From Portulaca oleracea (lineage: Eukaryota > Streptophyta > Magnoliopsida > Caryophyllales > Portulacaceae): a stretch of DNA of 64,000 nucleotides. A program made the translations under genes and the position numbers. Below are positions 54,689-64,000 of the stretch, piece after piece (within the stretch, counting starts at the first letter, position 1; every line of letters starts with the position of its first letter). The DNA lies in the NCBI GenBank assembly GCA_029582165.1, contig CM055877.1, positions 36,228,749 through 36,292,748 on the forward strand. The letters are read 5' to 3'. A model generated the notes under the pieces. That model saw only the letters and a list, made by a program, of their open reading frames with translations, ran no database searches and was not told where the DNA came from.

Positions 54689-54700
54689 GCAGTGATACCA
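54689..54700 (-). other. Primer binding site, E unit 3
   Basis: Minus strand TGGTATCACTGC, one base different from unit 1 and shared with unit 4. Leader 54031-54688. Confidence 0.65.
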
Positions 54701-54702
54701 AA

Positions 54703-55819
54703 TGGAGAGAATCGTGGGTGCCTAGGGTCTAAATAAGCATGTGGATGATGGAAATCCACCCATAGAACTCATAAGAACACTAAACTAATTTTTAGGGGTT
54801 TTTTTTTGGATTAAAGGAGAAAAAACATGAAATTAAAAGATATGAACAATAGTAGAGAGAGAAATCTCACCAAATTGAAGTAAGATGTTCAATCTTTAGC
54901 ACAAGGATCACCTACAAGCAAAGAGTCTTGAATCACCCAAGAAATCTCACAAAGAGTGGAGGTAGAACACCCACTTACAAGGAAAAGAAATCACCAACCC
55001 ATTTCCACCCAAAGGATTAGCTTTATTAATTAGGGTTTGAAAACCCACAATTACAACACTCTCCAATTGAGAGGATTTTTCTTGAGTCTATCTCCTAAAC
55101 ATTCATCATCTAAAACTATGTTGGAAATAAGTTAAGGGGGTATATATTGGAAATGGAAAAAAAAAAAAAACAAAACTTAGCAGAAAAAATGAAACAGCGC
55201 GTCGTCGCAGAAGGATGGCTCGGGCGCGTCGAAACTGACTCGGGTGAGTCAGTCGTCTGTCCGCCATGGCCTTTCGCTATCCAAGATGGGTCGGGTGCGC
55301 GACCTAGGACGTCGCCGGCGCGACAGAAAGCTGGCTCGGGCGAGTTAGTCTTCTGGGCAGCTTTTCCATGCCAACTTTAAACGCACATAACTTCTTCATC
55401 CGGGCTCCCTTTTAGGCTCGTAAGATGTCGATGGAAAACCCTCGGTGGGTACTTTAAGCTCCAAAAATTTGAGACCCTTCTGAGTTATATTCAAGGAGTT
55501 TTGATCAAAAGCGTCAAGGCACGCCATTTGAACGTCTTCGAAATCATTCACTGCCATGTGTTTATTCTTGCCGATGGTTCCGAAGCCCCTTAGAAGGCTC
55601 GAGAATGGTCCTATTGAGACCTTAGATGACATCCTATGGGATGGGGTCTTTGTAGAACGAAACACCGCTCTCTTAGTGGCCATAATGGCCCTCAAAGAAC
55701 CCGTATCCACCATGGAATAGATGTTGAAACCGGGTTAGTTTCGAGGAAAGGAGAGGGTGACTTGTAGCAAACCGGGAACCGTATGCGAAACAAAAAGCGA
55801 ACCGATCCCACACGGTTCA
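54703..55819 (-). repeat. E unit 4 LTR
   Basis: About 1117 bp. TATA at 55139-55149, island 55205-55350. The first bases (tcgtgggtgcctagg) are shared with unit 5 and differ from units 1-3, showing that units 4 and 5 are close relatives at this point. Confidence 0.75.
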
Positions 55820-57418
55820 TTCTCCCATTCTTTGAATAGAGTTATCCTCAACTCTTGGGGGTTCAAAATTACCGGGTACCCATGTAGACCTAAGAACATG
55901 TACACCAACAGCCGAAGTAGAGTGACGCTCATCAGCCCTTCTTTCTTTAAAATGTAGCAATTCCGGTTGAAAGGAGGTGACAAGTCGACATCACGAAGGA
56001 CCCGAACACGACTAGCACCCATCAACTTGTTGAAAGCAACAAGGAATTAGTCACATGAGAGCTCGGGGTAAAGGCCAATTGAAATAACCTTTTCCTCGTT
56101 CAATCTCGATGTGGAAGTAATGGAACTCGAGTGAGTAGTCATGGACATGGACTCATGCAGCTCAACTCCGTAGTGAGGCTCGGGAGCGATTGAGCATTGC
56201 TCAACACTTCGATACTCTATGCGGAGCTCGGTAGGAGTTGTGGGAAAGGGTGAGGGACAAGGGAGGAAGGTTAAAAATTTTTGTGGAGCTAAGGTTCGCT
56301 GAACCTCACTAAGGTCGCTTTTTCGCAAAAATAAAGCCCGATGTGGCTTTCCTTTGCTCGAAGCACTATGATCCCGTCTCTCACTCTTTAAGAGGTTTCC
56401 ATTCTCACTTCCTACCCCGACTTGTGGTATATTGGCTTCAAACGGGGGTAAAGGAATGAATTTGATTTTATTTTCTCCCATTGAGAAGGTGTAGGTGTTC
56501 TTCCGGCCGTCGTGGATAACATGCCGATCAAATTGTCAAGGTCTACCAAGTAGTAAATGACAAGCATCCATGGGGACAACATCACAACGAAACCAAGACT
56601 TGTTGGGTTACCTCGACGTCGCCGCCATCTTTTAGCCCTTGCAAGCTATACGGGTGAGGATGAGTCGAGACCGGCAGTTGGAGTTTCTCAACCATGTAAG
56701 TAGAAGCCAAGTTGGTGCAACTCCCACTGTCGATGATTACCTTAGCTGCCTTTTCGTCGATGGTGAACTGAGTTCAGAAGATATTCTCCCGTTGAGAGTT
56801 ATCTCTGGAATTCTAGGTCAAGATAAAGGATCGCCTAGGAGTCGAACTTTCCCCTTCTTGCGCAAGAACCTCAACACTAGTCTTTGGAGCCTCCGGTGTG
56901 GCTACCTCACTTGCTTTGGACCTCTCAACCATCTTCGTTGGGCATTGGGCTTGGTAGTGACCATAAACCCGACATGTGACGCATTTTCTACCCTTGAGCT
57001 TCCGAAGATATTCAACACTTTCCTTATGAGCTCGAGAAGATGGTTTGGGTAGCTTGGAAGTTTGACTTCCCTTGGATGTAGCCGTTCTCCAAGAGTGAGC
57101 ACTACCCTTCCTAGAAGGCCATGATGTAACCTTCTCCTCCATTCTTCTTCCTCGAGAACCACCATATCGATAATCATCAAAATACCTCGAATAGCCACTA
57201 TGGTGAGTTCTAGGAGCCCGAGTTGAAATACCACGATCCCATTTCGAGGACTCTAGTTGCATAGGTGTCGTAGCGGAGAGTATGTCACTCATTCGACGAT
57301 ACACTTATATAACCTTCTCTTCGATACGTTGAAGATTCTCCTTGAAGCTTGGTTTGGGTTTGGGTTCTGGGGAAAAAGGGACATCTTATTTGCCAGAAGC
57401 ATGGAGTATGGAGGCCAT
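55735..57418 (-). pseudogene. E unit 4 Gag-Pro polyprotein
   Basis: ATG at 57418 (MASILHASGK) followed at once by a stop, then a stop near 57306. From 57304 it is open to 56813: RRMSDILSATTPMQLESSKW, knuckle CVTCRVYGHYQAQC. The protease Asp is retained in the sequence near 56733, but a deletion near 56585 removes the HVLVSFSAWSYEDSVL region. C-terminal parts 56481-56047 and 56025-55735 are separated by a stop. Confidence 0.7.
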
Positions 57419-58046
57419 TTGTTGAGCTTTGTTTTCTTGTTGGGCGTATAATTTGAGCGGATGGAGGCTTTGGTTCTTTGTAGCTAGAAACTTTTGAGGT
57501 TTTTTTGTGAGGCTAATTTTGAGGAGGAAAATGCGGGTGAAACCGGCAAGGGGAATGCACCATGAAGAAAAAACTCGGATGAGCACACAACCACCAGCAA
57601 TAATATCCACCAACACATATATTTCAACACAACCCAATACTATTTCCAACGATTCAATCATCAATTAAGAACAACAATAACACCCAACAATAATGGATGA
57701 AGTGACGGATTGTGTTTGGGTTGTTTTTGAGGAGTTTGGGGGTTTTTTTTTTATAGTTGGCTAATGTTTGGTTAAGGGTTCTTTGAGTTTTTGTCACATT
57801 GACATTTCATCGAACACCTTCCGTGCACTATTTTCCAACTTCTCCTCAAAGCTCCAAACGACTTCAAAAACACCAAATACAAACACAATACAATGTATTC
57901 CAATACTCTTGGATGCACAGGGAATGGGGGACACCAATATTTCAACAATCCACAAAACCTAGAACTCCAAAAATCACCACCAAACAATAAGAACAATTCC
58001 GGGCACAAACAAGAAATCTCCAACAAAACTATGAGTTCTATGCCTA

Positions 58047-58058
58047 GCAGTGATACCA
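58047..58058 (-). other. Primer binding site, E unit 4
   Basis: Minus strand TGGTATCACTGC. Leader 57419-58046, with a deletion of about 20 bases near 57610. Confidence 0.65.
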
Positions 58059-58060
58059 AA

Positions 58061-59045
58061 TGGAGAGAATCGTGGGTGCCTAGGGTCTAAATAAGCATGT
58101 GGATGATGGAAATCCACCCATAGAACTCATAAGAACACTTAACTAATTTTTAGGGGTTTTTTTGTATTAAAGGAGAAAATACATGAAATTAAAAGATATG
58201 AACAATTTTAGAGAGAGAAATCTAACCAAATTGAACTAAGATGTTCAATCTCTAGTACAAGGATCACCCACAAGCAAAGAGTCTTGAATCACCCAAGAAA
58301 TCTCACAAAGAGTGGAGGTAGAACACCCACTCACAAGGAAGAGAAATCACCAAGCCATTTCCACCCAAACGATTAGCTTCATTAATTAGGGTTTGATAAC
58401 CCACAATTAAAACACTCTCCAATTGAGAGGATTTTTCTTCAGTCTAGCTCCTAAGCATTCATCATCTAAAACTATGTTGGAAATAAGCTAAGGGGGTATA
58501 TATTGGAAATGGAAAAAAAATAACAAAACTCAGCAGAAAAAATGAAACAGCGCATCGTTGCAGAAGGATGGCTCGGGCGGTCCGAAACTGACTCGGGCGA
58601 GTCAGTAGTCTGTCCTCCATGGCCTTTTGCTGGCCAGGAGGGGTCGCGTGCGCAACCTAGGAAATCGTCGGCGCGACAGAAAGTTGGCTCGGCGAGTCAG
58701 TCTTCTGGCAGCTTTTCCATGCCGACTTCAAACGCACATAACTTCTTCATCCGGGCTTCGTTTTAGGCACGTAAGAAATCGATGGAAAGCCCTCGGTGTT
58801 TACCTTAAGCTCCCAAAATTTTAGACCCATCGGAGTTATATTGAAGGAGTTTTGATCAACAGCGTGAAGGCACGCCATTTGAACGTCTTCGAATTCATTC
58901 ACCGCCATGTGTTTATTCTTGCCGATGATTTCGAAGCCCCTTAGGAGGCTCGAGAATGATCCTCTTGAGACCTTAGATGACATCCTATGGCCTGGGGTCT
59001 TTGTAGAATGAAACATCGCTCTCTTAGTGGCCATAATAGCCCTCG
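58061..59045 (-). repeat. E unit 5 LTR, truncated
   Basis: TATA at 58495-58505, island 58555-58705. At 59041-59045 the LTR (ccataatagccctc) jumps to the middle of the polyprotein (gatgtggaagtaat) with ctc shared at the junction, so the LTR start, PPT and C-terminal coding part are deleted. Confidence 0.75.
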
Positions 59046-60282
59046 ATGTGGAAGTAATTGAACTCGAGTGAGTAGTCATGGACGTGGACTCATGCAGCTC
59101 AACTCCATGGCGAGGCTCGGGAGTGATTGAGCATGGCTCAACACTTGGCTCTTTAAGAGTTGTAAGTAAAGCCAGATATGGCTTTCCTTTGCTCGAAGCA
59201 CTCTCATCCCGTGTCTCACTCTTTTGGAGGTTTCCCTTCTCACTTCCTACCCCGACTTGTGGTATATCGGCTTCAAAATGGGGTAAAGGAATGAATTTGA
59301 TTTTCTTTTCTCTCATTGAGAAGGTGTAGGTGTTCTTCCGGCCCTCGTGGATAGCATGCCGATCAAATAGCCAAGGTCTACCAAGTAGTAAATGACAAGC
59401 ATCCATGGGGACAACATCACAAAGAACATTATCCTCATAAGACCAAGAGGAGAAAGAAACCAAGACTTGTTGGGTTACCTCGAACTCGCTGCCATCTTTT
59501 AGCCCTTGCAAGCTATACGGATAAGGATGAGCCGAGACCGGCAATTAGAGTTTCTCAACCATGTAGGTAGAAGCAAAGTTGGTTCATCTCACACTGTGTT
59601 GATGACCTTAGCTGCCTTCTCGTCGATGGTGAACTGAGTTCGAAAGATATTCTCCCGTTGAGAGTTATCCCGTGAATCCTTGGTCAAGATAAAGGATCGC
59701 CTAGGAGTCCAACTTTCCCCTTTTTGCGCGCGAACCTCAAGACTAGTCCTTGGAGCCTTCGGTGTGGCTACCTCACTTGCTTTGGAACTCTCAACCATCT
59801 TCGTGGGGCATTGGGCTTGGTAGTGACCATAAACCCGACATGTGAAGCATTTTCTACCCTTGAGCTTCCGAAGATATTCAACACATTTCTTTTGAGCTCG
59901 AGAAGATGGTTAGCGTAGCGTGGAAGTTTAACTTCCCTTGGATGAAGCCGTTCTCCAAGAGAGAGCACTACCCTTCCTAGAAGGCCATGAAGTAACCTTC
60001 TCCTCCATTCTTCTTCCTCGAGAACCACCATATCGATAATCACCAAAATACCTCGAATAACCACTATGGTGAGTTCTAGGAGCCCGATTTGAAATACCAC
60101 GATCCCATTTCGAGGACTCTAATTGCGTAGGTGTCGTAGCGCAGAGTATATCACTCATTCAACGATACACTTCTATAACCTTCTCTTCGATACGTTGAAG
60201 ATTCTCCACGAAGCTTGGTTTGGGTTTGGGTTCAGGGGAAAAAGGGACATCATATTTGCCCGAAGCATAGAGCATGGAGGCG
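59042..60282 (-). pseudogene. E unit 5 Gag-Pro polyprotein, heavily deleted
   Basis: Start ATG lost as in unit 3. Knuckle CFTCRVYGHYQAQC is kept; the protease Asp motif is destroyed (KVINTV then stop, near 59595). Two deletions: 59041 (see LTR) and about 59148 (loss of roughly 140 bases of the Pro/Ser-rich part). A 265-residue frame at 59544-58747 is a fusion across the first deletion. Confidence 0.7.
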
Positions 60283-60900
60283 ATTTGTAGAGCTTGGTTT
60301 TCTTATGGGGCGTATAATTTGAGCGGATGGAGGCTTCGCTTCTTTGTAGCTAGAAAATTTTGAGTTTTTTTTTGTAAGGCTAATTTTGCGGAGGAAAATG
60401 GGAGTGAAACCGGCAAGGGGAATGCACCATGGAGAACAAACCCGGATGGGCACACAACCACCACCAATAATATCCACCAACAAAACGACCACCAACACAA
60501 CAAATCCAACACAAAAATTTCAACACAACCCAATACTATTTCCAACCATTCAATCAACAATCAAGAACAATAATAACACTCAACAATAATGGATGAAGTG
60601 ACGGATTTTGTTTGGGTTGTTTTTGAGGAGTTTGGGGTTTTCTTTTGTAGTTGGCTAATGTTTGGTTAAGGGTTCTTTGTGTTTTTCTCACATTGACATT
60701 TCATCGAACACCTTCCGTGCACTATTTTCCAACTTCTCCTCAAAGCTCCAAACAACTTCAAAAACACCAAATACAACACACAATACAATGTATTCCAATT
60801 CTCTTGGATGCACAGGGAATGGGGGACACCGATATTTCAACAATCCACAAAACAAAGAATACCAAAAATCTCCACCAAAAAACTACGTGTTCTATGCCTA

Positions 60901-60912
60901 GCACTGATACCA
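60901..60912 (-). other. Primer binding site, E unit 5
   Basis: Minus strand TGGTATCAGTGC. Leader 60283-60900; about 40 bases of leader (the aacaagaacaattccgggc region of other units) are missing near 60875. Confidence 0.65.
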
Positions 60913-60914
60913 AA

Positions 60915-62027
60915 TGGAGAGAATCGCTGGAGCAGAGGGTCTAAATAAGCATGTTGATGATGGAAATCCACCCATTGAACTTATAAGAACACTAAACTAA
61001 TTTTTAGGGTTTTTTTGGATAAAAGGAGAAAAAACATGAAATTAAAAGATATGAACAATTCTAAAGAGAGCAATCTCACCAAATTGAACTAAGATGTTCA
61101 ATCTCTAGCACAAGGATCACCCACAAGCAAAGAGTCTTGAATCACCCAAGAAATCTCACACAGAGTGAAGGTAGAACACCAACTCACAAGGAAGAGAAAT
61201 CACCAAGCCATTTCAACCCAAAGGATTAGCTTCATTAATTAGGGTTTGAAAACCCACAATAACAACACTCTCCAATTGAGAGGATTTTTCTTGAGTCTAT
61301 CTCCTAAACATTCATCATCTAAAACTATGTTGAGAATAAGCTAAGGGGGTATATATAGGAAATGGAAAAAAAATAATAAAACTCAGCAAAAAAAATGAAA
61401 CAGCGCGTCGTCGCAGAAGGATGGCTCGGGCGCTCCGAAACTGACTCGGGCGAGTCAGTCATCTGTCAATCATGGCCTTTCGCATGCCAGGAGGGGTCAC
61501 GTGTGAGACCTAGGAAATCAACGGCGCGACATAAAGCTGGCTCGGGCGAGTCTGTCTTATGGGCAGTTTTTCCCTACCGACTTCAAACGCACATAACTTC
61601 TTCATCCAGGCTTCGTTTTAGGCCGGTAAGTTATCGATGAAAAGCCCTCGGTGTGTACTTTAAGCTCCCAAAATTTTAGACCCATCGAAGTTATATAGAA
61701 GGAGTTTTGATTAACAACGTGAAGGCACGCCATTTGAACGTATTCGAATTCATTCACCGCCATGTGTTTATTCTTGCCGATGGTTCCGAAGCCCCTTAGG
61801 AGGCTCGAGAATGATCCTCATGAGACCTTAGATGACATCCTATGGCCTGGGGTCTTTGTAGAACGAAACATCGCTCTCTTAGTGGCCATAATGGCCCTCA
61901 ATGGGCCCGTATCCACCATGGAATAGATGTTGAAACCGGGTTAGTTTCGAGGAAAGGAGAGGGTGACTTGGAAAAAACCAGGAACCGTATGCGAAAAAAA
62001 AAAAGCAAACCGATCCCACTCGGTTCA
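60915..62027 (-). repeat. E unit 6 LTR
   Basis: About 1113 bp. TATA CCTATATATACC at 61347-61358, island 61410-61565 (gactcgggcgagtcagtc, ggctcgggcgagtctg). LTR end beside PPT: cccactcggttca. Confidence 0.75.
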
Positions 62028-63658
62028 TTCTCCCCTTCTTTGAAAAGAGTTGTCCTCAACCCTTGGGGGTTCAAAATTAACGGGTACCCATGTAGACCCA
62101 AGAGCATGTACACCAACAGCCGAAGTAGAGTGACGCTCATAAGCCCGTCCTTCTTTAAAATGTAGCAATTATGGCGAGAAGGAGGGGCCAAGTCAACATC
62201 ACAAAAGACCCAAACACGGCTAGCACCCATCAACTTGTTGAAAGCAACAAGGTATTCGTCACATGAGAGCTCGGGGTCAAGGCCAATTGAAATAACCTTT
62301 TCCTCGTTCAATCTCGAAGTGGAAGTAATGGAACTCGAGTGAGTAGTCATGGACGTGAACTCATGCAGCTCAACTCCATGGTGTGGCTCGGGAGCGATTG
62401 AGCATGGCTCAACACTTGGAGACTCTATGCGGAGCTCGGTAAGAGTTGTGGGAAAGGGTGAGGGACAAGGGTGGAAGGTTGGAAATTTTTGTGGAGCTAA
62501 GGTTCGCTCAACCTCACTAAGGTCGCAATATCGCAAAAAAAAAAGCCCGATGTGGCATTCCTTTGCTCGAAGCACTCTCATCCCGTGTGTCACTCTTTTG
62601 GAGGTTTCCCTTCTCACTTCATACCCGACTTCTTTTATATCGTCTTCAAAAGGGGGTAAAGGAATGAATTTGATTTTCTTTTCTCCCGTTGAGAAGTTGT
62701 AGGTGTTCTTCCGACCGTCGTGGATAACATGTCGATCAAATTGCCAAGGTCTACCATGTAGTAAATGACAAGCATCCATGGGGACAACATCACAAAGAAC
62801 ACTATCCTCATAAGACGAAACGGAGAAAGAAAAAAAGACTTGTTGGGTTACCTCGAAGTCGCCGCCATCTTTTAGCCCTTGCAAGCTATACGGTTAAGTA
62901 TGAGCCGAGACCGGCAGTTGGAGTTTCTCAACCATGTTGCTAGAAGCCAAGTTGGTGCAACTCCCACTACCGATGATTACCTTAGCTGCCTTCTCGTCGA
63001 TGGTCAACTGAGTTCGGACGGTATTCTCCCGTTGAGAGTTATCCCGGGAATCCTTGGTCAAGATAAAGGATCGCCTAGGAGTCGAACTTTCCCCTTCTTG
63101 CGCAAGAACCTCAACACTAGTCTTTGGAGCCTCCGGTGTGGCTACCTCACTTACTTTGGAACTCTCAACCATCTTCGTTGGGCATTGGGCTTAGTAGTGA
63201 CCATAAACCCGACATGTGAAGCATTTTCTACCCTTGAGCTTTCGTAGATATTCAACACTTTCCTTATGAGCTCGGGATGATGGTTTGGGTAGCTTGGAAG
63301 TTTGACTTCCCTTGGATGAAGCCGTTCTCCAAGAGCGAGCACTACCCTTCCTAGAAGGCCATGAAGTAACCTTCTCCTCCATTCTTCTTCCTCGAGAACC
63401 ACCATATCGATAATCATCAAAATACCTCGAATAGCCACTATGGTGAGTTCTAGGAGCCCTAGTTGAAATACCACGATCCCATTTCGAGGACTCTAGTTGC
63501 ATAGGTGTCGTAGCGTAGAGTATGTCACTCATTCGACGATACACTTCTATAACCTTCTCTTCGATACGTTGAAGATTCTCCTCGAAGCTTGGTTTGGGTT
63601 TGGGTTTAGGGTAAAAAGGGACATTATATTTGCCTGAAGCATAGAGCATGGAGGCCAT
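61898..63658 (-). pseudogene. E unit 6 Gag-Pro polyprotein
   Basis: ATG at 63658 (MASMLYASGKYNVPF). Open to 63191, where a stop falls inside the knuckle (CFTCRVYGHY, stop, then AQC). Next frame 63172-62894 has protease motif IIGSGSCTNLASS, the catalytic Asp changed to Gly. The C-terminal part 62884-61898 is 328 residues open, with MDACHLLHGRPWQFDRH, a Pro/Ser-rich middle and LGLHGYPLILNPQGLRTTLF, running into the LTR. Confidence 0.7.
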
Positions 63659-64000
63659 TTGTGGAGCTTGGTTTTCTTGTTGGGCGTAGTATTTGAGGGG
63701 ATGGAGGCTTTGCTTCTTTGTAGCTAGAAAATTTTGTGGTTTTTTTGTGAGGCTAATTTTGTGGAGGAAAATGGGGTGAAATCGGCAAGGGGAATGCACC
63801 ATGATGAAAAACCCCGGATGGGCACACAACCACCACCAATAATATCCACCAACACAACAAATCCAACACATAAATTTCAACACAACCCAATACTATTTCC
63901 AACCATTCAATCAACAATTAAGAACAACAATAACACCCAACAATAATGGATGAAGTGACGGATTGTGTTTGGGTTGTTTTTGAGGAGTTTGGGTTTTTTT
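63659..64000 (-). other. E unit 6 leader, cut by the window edge
   Basis: Same leader as other units (gatgaagtgacggattgtgt at 63950). The PBS would lie about 280 bases beyond the window, so the array continues at least that far. Confidence 0.65.

Larger units (their letters stand above)
38592..64000 (-). repeat. Tandem array of non-autonomous Ty3 element E (six units visible)
   Basis: LTR and internal region alternate head to tail on the minus strand. LTR starts: 38592, 41976, 51280, 54703, 58061, 60915; spacings about 3384, 9304 (3311 without the CACTA), 3423, 3358 and 2854 (deletion). Each internal region has PBS, leader, a Gag-Pro-like polyprotein and PPT but no capsid core, RT, RNase H or IN. 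Single LTRs are shared by adjacent units and there are no target duplications between units. The array runs off the right edge. Confidence 0.85.

Noticed and set aside
1..64000. tRNA, rRNA or other structured RNA genes
   Set aside because: None seen by eye. The tRNA-like matches are short primer binding sites next to LTRs.

Overview
The window is plant nuclear DNA made almost entirely of transposable elements. Signs are Ty3/gypsy elements with tRNA-Asp-like and tRNA-iMet primer sites, plant-type LTR promoters, a hAT, a CACTA and a Stowaway-type insertion, and degenerate open frames. It looks like heterochromatin of a eudicot; the species cannot be told. I see no intact host gene, no rRNA or tRNA gene and no CRISPR.

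Layout. (1) 1-11766, minus strand: Athila-like elements. Element A (1251-10963) has two LTRs, a tRNA-Asp-type PBS, gag, protease and an ORF-1 remnant, but no reverse transcriptase, RNase H or integrase. It abuts a protease fragment of a sister element on the left (1-1250) and the 3' tail of another sister on the right (10964-11766). (2) 11771-34679, plus strand: element B, a large Athila-like element with gag, PR, RT, RNase H, IN and a post-integrase ORF-1. Three insertions break it: a 917-bp hAT in its 5' LTR (8-bp TSD; the 3' LTR keeps the empty site), a 3.3-kb LTR plus PBS remnant (G) between PR and RT, and a 6.2-kb chromovirus (D, 5-bp TSD) inside the integrase gene. (3) 34680-38591: an old gag fragment, a related LTR end, a Stowaway-type MITE, a long inverted-repeat element and unrecognised sequence. 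(4) 38592-64000, minus strand: a head-to-tail tandem array of one non-autonomous Ty3 element (E). Six units of LTR plus internal region are visible, period about 3.4 kb, running off the right edge. Unit 2 is split by a 6.0-kb CACTA transposon (43747-49739, TSD aca) that carries a captured leucine-rich-repeat receptor-kinase fragment.

How the parts relate. A and E have capsid-side and protease pieces but no polymerase or integrase, so any mobility would have needed enzymes from relatives such as B. Every polyprotein is broken by stops or frameshifts, so nothing here looks autonomous now. Inferred order: the Athila-like minus-strand elements came first; B landed in one of their gag genes; hAT, G and D then landed in B. 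Separately, array E was built by unequal exchange or a similar process and CACTA landed in it.

The most interesting pattern: three families (A, B, E) carry a GC-rich island of short imperfect palindromes in the LTR, next to the TATA box in A and E. A and B carry a second copy of the island inside the element, just before the spliced leader of ORF-1. The palindrome sequence differs per family but the layout is the same. A and B also repeat their polypurine-tract motif just after ORF-1.
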